Assembly (NCBI GenBank): GCA_965225735.1
Contig: CBDDBN010000025.1
Span: 248,001 to 312,000, forward strand
Direction: 5' to 3'
Origin: Denitrobaculum sp965225735
GTDB taxonomy: Bacteria > Pseudomonadota > Alphaproteobacteria > Kiloniellales > Kiloniellaceae
Length of the DNA: 64,000 bases
The notes under the pieces were generated by a model, which did no database searches, was not told where the DNA came from, and worked only from the letters and a program-made list of their open reading frames with translations. Within the stretch, counting starts at the first letter, position 1, and each line of letters opens with the position of its first letter. The position numbers were made by a program, and so were the translations under genes. Positions 26,683 through 35,094 of the stretch are shown piece by piece.

Positions 26683-27942
26683 CTAACGTGCCGGCACAGC
26701 ATCGGGGGCCGACGGGAGTCTCCGCGGAAGCGCTAAAACCGCCAGTAATATGACAAAGGCCGCCCCGGCGAGGATGCGAAACAGCGTGTCGAATCCCCAG
26801 GCCTCATAGACAAAGGCGACCAACGGCAGGGTCATGGCCAGGACGGAAAAAGCCACCACATAGCGCACACCGTAGATACGCGCCCGGTGCGCGCCGCTAG
26901 CCATCTTGCCGATCATGAAATCATTGATCGGGATTTGGCCGAAAGCCCCGAGCATAAAACCAAGCGCGACCGCAAGCGCGATCCCGTCCGTCAAGCCCGG
27001 CATAAGGGCAAAGAAAACCAGCTGAAGCCCGGCTACCGCCATAAAAACCCGTCGCGGGCCAAGGCGATCAAGCAGGCTGCCGACCATGAGCTGCGCGAGG
27101 GATGCCACCGCGAAGACCAGAAACGCCAGAGAGCCGACAATTGTCGCAACCTCGCCCTGACCAGTCACCAAGGAACCCCAATCCGAGTCGGCAAGCCGTG
27201 CCGCAAGGCCCTGCAGCCGTTCATCGAAGATCTTGGGCAAAGCGAAGGTGGTCGACTGAAAGATGACCGAGGAAACCGCCGTGGTGAGAAACACGATAGC
27301 CGAAACCCGGAACAGAAGCGCCTTGTAGAATGTTTGCGTATGCGTTTCCTGAACGGGAGACGCAGTCTTCGGCGCAGGCTTGGGTGCCTTGATGTCGCGC
27401 CAAGTCAGCGCCGTGTAGGCCACGCCCACGAGTAGGGAAAATGCACCAGGTAAGATGAAGGCCATGCGCCATCCACCGTTATCGATCAGGTATCCTGTGA
27501 TGAGTGCGGCGCAGGCGACACCGAGATTCCCCCAGACGCCATTGATAGCGATCCGCATCCCAGTGTTGCGCCACTTCATGGTGACGATGGCGAGCCCCAC
27601 CGGATGATAGATCGCGGCAAAGATACCGATCACGAAGAGGCCGATACCGATCTGAAGCGGCGTGCTGCTGAAACCTGTGGCAATGGAAGCAAGTCCGATT
27701 CCGAAAAAGAAAACGCACATCATGCCGTCTCGGCTCCATTTGTCCGCGAGCCAGCCGGCGGGCAGCGAAAAGAAGCCAAAGGCGAAGAAACCAGGCGTCG
27801 CGTAAGCCAGAAGCTCGGCATAGCCGACGCCCCACTCGCGGTGCAGCGCCAGCGCCGCAACGGTCGCAAAGATGAGGGTGAAGAGATGATCGAGGAAATG
27901 CCCGACATTCAGCAGGAAAAACTGCAACGCACTTCGGTTCAT
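26683..27942 (-). CDS. MFS transporter
   Basis: A 419-residue protein with twelve predicted helices in two halves, the first containing GWLADKWSRDGMMC (the A-motif loop between helices 2 and 3) and the second GSLLDRLGPRRVFM. Substrate unknown; it looks like an importer or exporter of small organics. It is divergent from an AraC-type regulator gene, with three TTGGCA-type sites between them. Confidence 0.88.
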   Translation of the reverse strand: MNRSALQFFLLNVGHFLDHLFTLIFATVAALALHREWGVGYAELLAYATPGFFAFGFFSLPAGWLADKWSRDGMMCVFFFGIGLASIATGFSSTPLQIGIGLFVIGIFAAIYHPVGLAIVTMKWRNTGMRIAINGVWGNLGVACAALITGYLIDNGGWRMAFILPGAFSLLVGVAYTALTWRDIKAPKPAPKTASPVQETHTQTFYKALLFRVSAIVFLTTAVSSVIFQSTTFALPKIFDERLQGLAARLADSDWGSLVTGQGEVATIVGSLAFLVFAVASLAQLMVGSLLDRLGPRRVFMAVAGLQLVFFALMPGLTDGIALAVALGFMLGAFGQIPINDFMIGKMASGAHRARIYGVRYVVAFSVLAMTLPLVAFVYEAWGFDTLFRILAGAAFVILLAVLALPRRLPSAPDAVPAR

Positions 27943-28023
27943 TGCCTTGGAGACCTCGATCTTACGCGCGGCACGTCTGACGTCCGCGATTGAACGGAGA
28001 TTAGCTTGTCACACAGCTTACTC

Positions 28024-28070
28024 TTGGCAGATTTTTGAAGTCATGCCAAATTTTGTCGAGTTTCTGCCAA
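28024..28070. promoter_or_regulatory. Three TTGGCA/TGCCAA sites between MFS and AraC genes
   Basis: TTGGCA at 28024-28029 and TGCCAA at 28044-28049 form an inverted pair; a second TGCCAA at 28065-28070 repeats 21 bp on. Phasing of 20-21 bp fits binding of an AraC-type dimer to the shared promoter region. Confidence 0.5.
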
Positions 28071-28100
28071 ATCATCTTTGCGAAGAGAGCGCCAGACAGC

Positions 28101-28883
28101 ATGCTTCCTCAGGAAGACCGCAGTACGGATCCTCTTGAGTACCAAAACCTGCCGCAAGCTATCGGCGCGATGTCGAAGCGTTTTGCGGACGGACATGTAA
28201 TCGCGTCGCATGATCACGACCGCGACCAGTTACTCTACGCCACCAGCGGAACCATGCGCCTGCGTACGGAGCGAGAGGCCTGGATCGTGCCACCGGACCG
28301 GGCGGCCTATATCCCCGCAGGAACGGACCATTCGGTCAGCATGCATGGCGCGGTCGAGATGCGCACGCTCTACATCGATGCGGCCGCCACACCTGCACGT
28401 CCCGACAAGCTCTGCGTTGTCGCGGTTTCCAACCTGCTCCGTGAGCTAATTCTGGCACTCAGTGAAGAGCCTATGGTTTACGAACCTGGCAGTCGGGGCG
28501 GCTTGATCGCACAGCTCATCGAACTGGAATTACAGCGGGCGCAAAAACTCGCGCTTCAGGTTCCGCTTCCGAAAGATCCGAGGCTGCAAACTCTCTGCGC
28601 AGAGTTACTCACCGACCCGTCCGACCGCAGAACCCTAGAAGCCTGGTCCGAGGTTGCCGGTGCCTCGCCCCGCACCCTCGCCCGCTTGTTCGAAAGCGAT
28701 CTGGGTATGAGTTTTAATCTCTGGCGTCAACGCATCCGTTTCCAAAGCGCCATGGAGGCTCTTTCACGCGGCCAAGCTGTATCACGGGTCGCGGCAGATC
28801 ACGGCTACCGCAGTGTGAGCGCCTTCTCCGCTGCCTTCGGCAAGGTAATGGGTACTCCGCCATCGAAAATTCAGGCTGAGTGA
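28101..28883 (+). CDS. AraC-family transcriptional regulator
   Basis: A 260-residue protein: cupin-type N-terminal domain (ASHDHDRDQLLYATSGTMRL, IPAGTDHSVSM) and a double HTH at the C-terminus (EVAGASPRTLARLFESDLG and VSRVAADHGYRSVSAFSAAF, residues 170-255). It probably senses a small molecule in the cupin and regulates the divergent MFS gene. The ATG at 28101 is preferred; the preceding 22 codons look non-coding. Confidence 0.88.
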   Translation: MLPQEDRSTDPLEYQNLPQAIGAMSKRFADGHVIASHDHDRDQLLYATSGTMRLRTEREAWIVPPDRAAYIPAGTDHSVSMHGAVEMRTLYIDAAATPARPDKLCVVAVSNLLRELILALSEEPMVYEPGSRGGLIAQLIELELQRAQKLALQVPLPKDPRLQTLCAELLTDPSDRRTLEAWSEVAGASPRTLARLFESDLGMSFNLWRQRIRFQSAMEALSRGQAVSRVAADHGYRSVSAFSAAFGKVMGTPPSKIQAE

Positions 28884-28893
28884 TGCACCTGTA

Positions 28894-29856
28894 TTAGGGC
28901 CGCGCCGCGGCGCCCCAGGGAAAGCGGCCGACCTTGATGGTCTTGACGGCTTTCAACTCGGCCACATCGATGACCGTCACGTCGCCTGAAACGCCGTTGG
29001 TGGTGAAGAGCTTCGTATGATCGGGTGAGAACGCCATGTGCCAGACACGGCGGCCCACCAGGATGTACTTTTCGACCTCGAAGGTTTCGGCATTGACCAC
29101 GGCGACGCGGTTGGAAGGCCCCAGCGCCACGAACGCGTACTTCTCGTCAGCGCTGAACTCAAAGCCGACCGGCTGCACCAACTCGTCGCGCACGCCCTGG
29201 ACCTCGAACTCGATCTTGGCACGCGGCGCCTGATCGGCCACACCGAAAACCGAGACCGTGCCGCCGATCTCGGAGCTGACCCAGAGTTCCGTGCCACCTT
29301 TGGTGAACTCAGCATGCCGAGGCCGCGAGTCGACCAGCGTGTTGGCAAAGATCGCCTGGGACTCCGTGTCGATCCAGTGCGCCATGTTGGTGGTTTCGGA
29401 AGTGGTGATCGCGATCTTACCGTCGGGTGAGACGGCCATGCCCTCCGGCTCGATCCCCACATCGATCTGCGCGATGACCTTGCGGGTTTCCGTATCGACC
29501 ACCGTGGTGATGGCGTCATCCTCGTTGGCGATGTAGAGGTGCCGGTCGTTGGGGTGCAGGACGAACTGTTCCGGATCCTCGCCCGAGGGTAACTCATGCA
29601 GGATCTTGCCGGTTTCCGGATCCATGACCTGGACCGTGTCGCTGTCCGACGCGCAGATGTAGAGGCGGCTGAAGTCCTTGGAGAAGGTAATGCCCCGTGG
29701 TCGCTCGCCCGTGGCGATTGTGCGCACCACCTCCAGGCTTGCCACATCGATCACGCTGATGGTGTTGTCCTTCTCGTTCGACACCCAGATCTCCCCTGCC
29801 GCAAGCAGAGGCGTGGGAAAGAGCGCACAAGCGAGGAACAGGGCCAGTCTATTCAC
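28894..29856 (-). CDS. PQQ-catabolism-associated beta-propeller protein
   Basis: A 320-residue periplasmic protein: signal peptide MNRLALFLACALFPTPLLAAG, then a seven-bladed YVTN-type propeller with repeats such as ISVIDVASLEVVRTIATGERP, VQVMDPETG, AVVNAETFEVEKYILVGRR and VTVIDVAELKAVKTIKVGRF. It matches the propeller family that travels with PQQ alcohol dehydrogenases. Exact role unknown. The GTG start lies 8 bp after the stop of the binding-protein gene, so they form one operon. Confidence 0.85.
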   Translation of the reverse strand: MNRLALFLACALFPTPLLAAGEIWVSNEKDNTISVIDVASLEVVRTIATGERPRGITFSKDFSRLYICASDSDTVQVMDPETGKILHELPSGEDPEQFVLHPNDRHLYIANEDDAITTVVDTETRKVIAQIDVGIEPEGMAVSPDGKIAITTSETTNMAHWIDTESQAIFANTLVDSRPRHAEFTKGGTELWVSSEIGGTVSVFGVADQAPRAKIEFEVQGVRDELVQPVGFEFSADEKYAFVALGPSNRVAVVNAETFEVEKYILVGRRVWHMAFSPDHTKLFTTNGVSGDVTVIDVAELKAVKTIKVGRFPWGAAARP

Positions 29857-29864
29857 GGTTCAGG

Positions 29865-31037
29865 TCACTCCCCAAAGCTGCGGCAGGCGCTCTCTGGCGC
29901 ATCGAGGCCGAGAGTGTCCAATTCGGATGTCTGATGCAGGAAGCCTTCGAGCGGGGCCTGCGCGACCAGCGCCCGCGGATGCACAAGAGGCATGGGCTGG
30001 CGCAGCTGGCCGTTCCACTTCCTGAAGCTCAGCGCCCTACCCTTGAAGCCAGCCAACTCGAAATCTTCCGAAAGGATATAGCCACGCACAGATGCAACAT
30101 CCGCAGCGCCGGTGCGGGTTACGGCCTCGCCAATGCTGCGTACGGCGGCCCAGGCGGCGTAGTCCTCCGAGCGCATGTCGCGTTCGCTGCCCTTCCAGAA
30201 GCGGCTCTGCAGCTGCGCGGCGCCCCATTGTTCAACGACCGCCGACCAAGTGCGCGGCGCCACTCCCTCGGAGCCGGCAATCGGGCGCGGCTGCCATGTG
30301 TTGTAGAGGATGTAACGGCCGAAATCTCCCAACTCGTCGGCAACGACCAGGACATCGTGCTCTTCAAGGTCCTGGGTAAAGGCAGGCACTTCCTGGGCGG
30401 CGTTGCGGCGCAGATCCGCATCGAAACTCCAGCTCTTTTCAGCCGTGATCTTTAGACCGTATTTCCGCGCGGCGCCCCGTAGGGCCTCGGCGAAGGCAAC
30501 GTCGCCCGGATAGCTGCCGGCAATCAACGCCCAGTTGCTCCAGCCCTTTTTGCGCATAAGCTGTGCGAGACCATCGGCACGCATGGCATAGCTGCCAATG
30601 GTATGCAGCAGGTTCACCCGGCAGTCCGCACCGCGCAAAGCCACGTCCTGCGCAGAAGCATTGAAGATGATCGCGTTTTTCGCCTCTGGAAGGTCCGCCA
30701 GGGCGAGCAGTTGTGCGGCAGGCGCATTGACCACCAGCAAACCAGTCTCAGCGAGGGCTTCGCGCGCCTGAGCCAAGAAATCACCACCGGGCGGCACCAG
30801 GCGGGTCGAAAGCGCATAATTATGCCCGAGGAAACGGCCCGTCGTCGCATTATCGGCAATGCCCAGTTCGGCGCCCGCAAGGCCAAGATTTTCAGGGACA
30901 GGATCGAGATTGGAAAGAGTCGGCGGCCGTTCAACTTGCTGTTCCAGATAGGCGATCGGGACTTCGACCTGCGCCGCTTCCGCCGTGATTAACGAAGCTC
31001 CCCAAAATGCGACCAAAGATAAAAAAGCTATGCGCAT
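29865..31037 (-). CDS. PQQ-dependent alcohol dehydrogenase-associated periplasmic binding protein
   Basis: A 390-residue protein with signal peptide MRIAFLSLVAFWGASLITAEA, then a type I periplasmic-binding (LivJ-like) fold: VPIAYLEQQVERPP, GHNYALSTRLVPPGGDFLA, NLLHTIGSYAMRADGLAQLM and KKGWSNWALIAGSYPGD. This corresponds to the ABC-type binding protein found with quinoprotein alcohol oxidation clusters. No ATPase or permease lies nearby. ATG at 31037 follows GAGGTGG. A 16-bp palindrome lies about 55 bp upstream, shared with the divergent pedF gene. Confidence 0.85.
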   Translation of the reverse strand: MRIAFLSLVAFWGASLITAEAAQVEVPIAYLEQQVERPPTLSNLDPVPENLGLAGAELGIADNATTGRFLGHNYALSTRLVPPGGDFLAQAREALAETGLLVVNAPAAQLLALADLPEAKNAIIFNASAQDVALRGADCRVNLLHTIGSYAMRADGLAQLMRKKGWSNWALIAGSYPGDVAFAEALRGAARKYGLKITAEKSWSFDADLRRNAAQEVPAFTQDLEEHDVLVVADELGDFGRYILYNTWQPRPIAGSEGVAPRTWSAVVEQWGAAQLQSRFWKGSERDMRSEDYAAWAAVRSIGEAVTRTGAADVASVRGYILSEDFELAGFKGRALSFRKWNGQLRQPMPLVHPRALVAQAPLEGFLHQTSELDTLGLDAPESACRSFGE

Positions 31038-31091
31038 CAAGCCACCTCTGCAGTTGTAGCGAGCCTATCAGTCCCAGTCTCCAGCTTGTAT

Positions 31092-31107
31092 GGGACCAAG
31101 GTCGGAC
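31092..31107. promoter_or_regulatory. Quinoprotein-island palindrome, site 1
   Basis: Core GACCAAGGTC at 31094-31103 in the divergent region between the binding-protein gene and pedF. Matches TRCGACCWAGGTCGYA in its centre. On the minus strand a TAGGCT hexamer lies about 23 nt farther, a plausible -10 box. Confidence 0.55.
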
Positions 31108-31209
31108 CTGGTGTTGCAAGTTAAATCCAAAGTCCAATAGGCCGCCGTTCAAACGTCGTGATAGGTGTTCGACATGGCTGGAAAGCTACGAAATTTAGGA
31201 ACTAGAAGC

Positions 31210-31920
31210 ATGGCTAGCACCCGATCCGCCCGCTGGAGTCAATTCGCGCTCTGCGCTGTAGGCGCGGTTTGTATCGCGACCCTGGTACAGGCCCATGGCG
31301 ATGTCGCGCCACAGCCGGTGAATACGGATGCCTTACCGGAAGTCGGCGAGGAGTGGCTGACTGAAAACCCCTATCGTAACGCAGGCGACGAAGTCTGGAA
31401 CGCCGCCGTGGAAATCGGCGCATCCGGCTACAATCAGAACTGCGCGCGTTGTCATGGCTTGGGCGCGGTCTCGGGTGGTCTGGCGCCGGACCTGCGCTTC
31501 TTAGAGGCGGAAGAGTACGGCGATGAGTGGTACGTCGAACGCTTCCGCAGCGGCTATACACAAAATGGTATCACCAAGATGCCTGCCTTCGGGGAACTGC
31601 TCGGCCAAAAGGCGGCCTGGGCCATCCGCACCTATGTCGAAACTCGTCCGGACGAAGGCGCCTTAGATCCCTTCAACAACCGTCTGAAGGAAATTCGAGA
31701 TCAGTTGAGCGAATGGGCCAAGTCGGAGCAGGACGACCAGGCGGCTGTGGCCTCGGTCAAAGAAGAACTGACCGAGATCGCCGGAAAGGTCGAGACGGCA
31801 TCAGGCGCACCAATCGCCGACAGCGTTGCCTTTCGCGCCGCCAAACAGCTCGACGGCACCACAGAGAGCTTGAAAAGCGCCGCGGATACCTTGACCATCG
31901 GCTTGTCGGCAGCCCAATAG
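31210..31920 (+). CDS. pedF: Cytochrome c-550 PedF
   Basis: A 236-residue periplasmic cytochrome. Signal peptide to about residue 29 (VQAHG), heme motif CARCH at 78-82, axial Met likely in KMPAFG. It matches the c550 that takes electrons from PQQ alcohol dehydrogenases. A further ~90 residues beyond the cytochrome fold (LKEIRDQLSEWAKSEQ to the end) are charged, helical and possibly coiled-coil, which is longer than I expect for the family. ATG 31210 follows AGGA. It is followed after 34 bp by the XoxJ-like gene, likely co-transcribed. Confidence 0.88.
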   Translation: MASTRSARWSQFALCAVGAVCIATLVQAHGDVAPQPVNTDALPEVGEEWLTENPYRNAGDEVWNAAVEIGASGYNQNCARCHGLGAVSGGLAPDLRFLEAEEYGDEWYVERFRSGYTQNGITKMPAFGELLGQKAAWAIRTYVETRPDEGALDPFNNRLKEIRDQLSEWAKSEQDDQAAVASVKEELTEIAGKVETASGAPIADSVAFRAAKQLDGTTESLKSAADTLTIGLSAAQ

Positions 31921-31954
31921 AGCTTGTGTGCTGCCAGGATTGAAAAGGATCTAA

Positions 31955-32854
31955 ATGCGAAAAACGGCCGTCAGCCTGATCCTTGCTTTCGCCGTAACTC
32001 TGGGCGCAAGCGGAACCGCTTTCGCGCGTTGCGAAGGCTACGTGCCGCAGCCAAAGCCTCAAAACACCGGCCGGGATATTGTCGGTCAGGATCTCGATAC
32101 GATCGTCGAGCGGGGCTACATCGAATTCGCCGTTTACGAAGACTTCGCGCCCTACTCCTGGGAAGAGAAAGGCAAGCCACGCGGCGTCGATATCGAACTA
32201 GGCCGGATCATTGCTGAGACGCTTGAGGTAGAAGCCCGCTTCAACTTCATCGCGGCTGCGGAAAACCTGGACGGCGATCTGCGCAACTATGTCTGGAAAG
32301 GCCCGATTATCGGCGGGCGCGTGAGCAACGTCATGCTGCATGTCCCCTACAATCCCGAACTGGAATGCCGGATTGAGCAGGTGGTGCTGACCGGACAGTA
32401 CTACAACGAGAAAGTCGCCATCGCCTACCGCAGCGATGCCTACCCGGACTCAGCCCCCGTCCCGGCCTATTTCCGCTTCGATACTGTCGGGGTAGAGAAC
32501 GATTCCATCGCGGACTTCTATCTCTCCTCCTTCGCGCGCGGCCAGCTCCTGGCGAACATCCGGCGCTACGCCACCCCGGCAGAAGCCATGGCGGCTCTGG
32601 CCGAGGGTGAAATCAAGGCGGTTATGGGCGCAAAGTCGCAGCTGGAATTCGGAATGACGCCGGAGCTGCAACTGCATACGCCCCCCTTGCCCGGCTTCGC
32701 GACCGGCGAATGGACCCTGGGCGTGGCGATCAATCACCGCTATCGTCCGCTGGCTTATGCCGTGGGCGATGCCGTCAGCGCCGCTGTTGCAGATGGCAGG
32801 CTACAAAAAGTCTTTGCAGATTACGGACTGACCTACACACCTGCAGACTGGTAG
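31955..32854 (+). CDS. Quinoprotein dehydrogenase-associated substrate-binding protein (XoxJ/MoxJ-like)
   Basis: A 299-residue periplasmic protein: signal peptide MRKTAVSLILAFAVTLGASG, then a type II solute-binding fold (VERGYIEFAVYEDFAPYSWE, GVDIELGRIIAETLEVEARF). It has the unusual LRNYVWKGPIIGGRVSNVML segment that marks the quinoprotein-associated branch. XoxJ/MoxJ proteins are thought to help assemble or activate the dehydrogenase rather than to feed an ABC importer. Second gene after pedF. Confidence 0.85.
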   Translation: MRKTAVSLILAFAVTLGASGTAFARCEGYVPQPKPQNTGRDIVGQDLDTIVERGYIEFAVYEDFAPYSWEEKGKPRGVDIELGRIIAETLEVEARFNFIAAAENLDGDLRNYVWKGPIIGGRVSNVMLHVPYNPELECRIEQVVLTGQYYNEKVAIAYRSDAYPDSAPVPAYFRFDTVGVENDSIADFYLSSFARGQLLANIRRYATPAEAMAALAEGEIKAVMGAKSQLEFGMTPELQLHTPPLPGFATGEWTLGVAINHRYRPLAYAVGDAVSAAVADGRLQKVFADYGLTYTPADW

Positions 32855-32920
32855 CGGCGGCGACCCTCAGAGGACACCGGCAAGCTGGTCTCTAACGACG
32901 CGCGGTAGCCGCTTTGTCCG

Positions 32921-35008
32921 TCATGCAGCCGCTCTTTCCCGGCCCTTGGTTGCGAGGATCTCGGGCACGCATTGCTTCGGATCGTCGAAGATCTTCACGC
33001 AGTCTAGGCACTGGAAACACTCGCTGTAGTCGACCTCACCCGTCTTCTCGATGGCGCCATACTTGCAGCGCACCCGGCAAAGCTGACAGGGCGAGCCGCA
33101 TTCGCTGCGCCGTTCGATCCAGTTCCGCTGCCGCAGCAGGCCGCCGATTGCCATGACGGCACCAAGTGGACAGACATAGCGGCAGAAGCCCTTGAAGAGG
33201 AAGAGCCCCAGGATCAGCCAGGAAGCGGCGTAGGTGACGTAGTACCACTCGCGCACAAAGTACACGGTGATCGCGGTCTTGAAGGGCTCCAGCTCGGCGA
33301 ACTGGTCGATCATGCCCGGCGCCAGGAAAACTGCGAGTACGAGCCCGGCGAGCAGTAGGTACTTAACCCGCTTCAAGCGCCGATCCCAAAGAGGCGTCGG
33401 CTCGATCTGGCGCAGACCGAGTTTCTGCCCGATGTGGTGCGCAAACTCCTGCAATGCGCCGAAGGGACAGAGCCAGCCACAGAAGAGCCCCCTGCCCCAA
33501 ACGACGAAGCTGACAATCACCACCGCCCAGATGAGCAAGGAAAAGGGGTCATAGAGCAGGAAGGAAAAGTTGCCGCCCTCGAAAAGAGTCCGAATGACAC
33601 CGAGCACCGTGACGATAGAGAGTTGGCCCTGTCCCCACCAGCCCACGAAGCAGGTCATAAAAGCCAGAACGGTGAGACGCGCCGGCGTGAAGTTCGACAG
33701 GGCGGCCAAACGGCTGGTCCCCGCCGCCAGAACCGCCAGGAGAGAAATCAGAAAGACGGCCAGGACGACCAGATCGGCCTGCCGGTTCAGCAGCGCCTCA
33801 AGCCAGGGCGGACTGGGTTCCACGGTCTCAGGCCGCAGGAAAAAGCGCTCGTCCGTTACATGTTTCGCTGCGAGGGTGACGGTGCCGACCTGGGGTTGGA
33901 AAGATCCATGCTCGCGCACGGCCAGGACATTGAGGGTCCATTCCCGTGCCGGATCGAAACCGAGGCGGCGGTCGGTGCGCAGAACCATCGCCTCTCCGTC
34001 CGGTACGCCTTTGCCAAGCTCGACGAAGAGGTCCGCGTCTCGTAACGCAACCGGAAGACCATCCTGCTCCGCAGAGAGCCAGTCCGGACTGGTGTTGCGG
34101 ATGAACTCCTCGGAAACCAGTCCGTGGCGCCCCGCATCGATCACCAGGATCGGTTCGTCATGGGTCGAGATGGTCAGGAACTCCTGCAGTTCCTGATAGG
34201 TCGATTTGTCCAGGGCCGCGCGAGCGATGGATTTCGGCCCCAGGTCGACAATCCAGAGATCCAGATAGCTCTCCTCGGGCGCGTCGAGCGACTCCGGATC
34301 GTCGTCCGCCCAGACGGTTCCCTCGAATTCCTTCTGGATCTCGGCATTGGTCACCCGATAACGCGTCGCCAGCCCCTGATCGACCAGATCCTGCCAGGTC
34401 AGTTCCTCCTCGTAGTCCGGATCCGGGTGCGCCGGCGCCGCCGTCGAAATGCCCTGCATCTTCTCGCGGGCCACGGCGAGTGTGGCCGCCAGCACGCTCT
34501 CATGCGCGATGCGAACGCTGGCCGTCGCCTTGGTCACACCGTCCAAATAGACCAGCGAGGAAGCGCTGTCGGCCTTGCCGTAGGGTGTGCCGACCACAAG
34601 GGTCGAGGAAATGGAGTGCCCCCGATACTGCTCGAAAAACTTGTAGAAGGAGGCTTCGCTCAGCCCCGAAACGAAGATCGGCTCATTGTGCTCGATGAGC
34701 TCCAGGTTCAGGAAACGCCCTTCCAGGTCCAGCATGACCAGCACGTTAATGGGCGCGCCGGAAAAACCCGGCAAGGGTGCCAGCGGCTTGGTTTCGAAAA
34801 CATAGCCCGTCTCGGCCCCGCCGGAGTTCAGCAGCGACCACACGCCCTTATCGTTCACCGGCTTGCCCAACGAATAGGGCGGCATGATCAGCGGCGCGAG
34901 ATCCTCTCGCGCCAGCGTCCCGTCGTCGGCCTGCAGGGGATATGTCGCCGCAAGAGCTGTCAGAACAAAGCAAAAAAGGCCCAAAAGCCTCAGATAAAGC
35001 CTTCTCAT
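32921..35008 (-). CDS. NosR/NirI-like membrane flavo-iron-sulfur protein
   Basis: A 695-residue protein: signal region MRRLYLRLLGLFCFVLTAL, periplasmic FMN-binding-type domain with SSTLVVGTPYGKADSASSLVYLDGVTKAT-like sequence (about residues 120-190), then about five membrane helices with CGWLCPFGALQEF and CRYVCPLGAVMAI, and C-terminal iron-sulfur cysteines (CGSPCQLCRVRC, CFQCLDCVKIFDDPKQC). NosR itself serves nitrous-oxide reductase, but no nos genes are here. Its place in the PQQ island and a perfect palindrome 36 bp before the ATG suggest electron or maturation support for alcohol oxidation. Confidence 0.88.
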   Translation of the reverse strand: MRRLYLRLLGLFCFVLTALAATYPLQADDGTLAREDLAPLIMPPYSLGKPVNDKGVWSLLNSGGAETGYVFETKPLAPLPGFSGAPINVLVMLDLEGRFLNLELIEHNEPIFVSGLSEASFYKFFEQYRGHSISSTLVVGTPYGKADSASSLVYLDGVTKATASVRIAHESVLAATLAVAREKMQGISTAAPAHPDPDYEEELTWQDLVDQGLATRYRVTNAEIQKEFEGTVWADDDPESLDAPEESYLDLWIVDLGPKSIARAALDKSTYQELQEFLTISTHDEPILVIDAGRHGLVSEEFIRNTSPDWLSAEQDGLPVALRDADLFVELGKGVPDGEAMVLRTDRRLGFDPAREWTLNVLAVREHGSFQPQVGTVTLAAKHVTDERFFLRPETVEPSPPWLEALLNRQADLVVLAVFLISLLAVLAAGTSRLAALSNFTPARLTVLAFMTCFVGWWGQGQLSIVTVLGVIRTLFEGGNFSFLLYDPFSLLIWAVVIVSFVVWGRGLFCGWLCPFGALQEFAHHIGQKLGLRQIEPTPLWDRRLKRVKYLLLAGLVLAVFLAPGMIDQFAELEPFKTAITVYFVREWYYVTYAASWLILGLFLFKGFCRYVCPLGAVMAIGGLLRQRNWIERRSECGSPCQLCRVRCKYGAIEKTGEVDYSECFQCLDCVKIFDDPKQCVPEILATKGRERAAA

Positions 35009-35043
35009 TTCCGCAGTCTAGGCGGCGAAAAAGCGCAGGAATA

Positions 35044-35059
35044 TGCGACCAAGGTCGCA
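35044..35059. promoter_or_regulatory. Quinoprotein-island palindrome, site 2 (perfect)
   Basis: TGCGACCAAGGTCGCA is a perfect inverted repeat around AA, ahead of the NosR-like gene. Weaker related cores follow at 35061 (TTTGGACC) and 35086 (GACCAAGG). A TAGACT hexamer lies about 27 nt downstream in the gene's direction. Confidence 0.65.
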
Positions 35060-35094
35060 ATTTGGACCGCAGAGTCTCATCCTAAGACCAAGGA

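Noticed and set aside
32921..35008. Denitrification locus (nos cluster)
   Set aside because: Only the NosR-like gene is present; NosZ, NosD and NosF are missing and the neighbours are quinoprotein genes.
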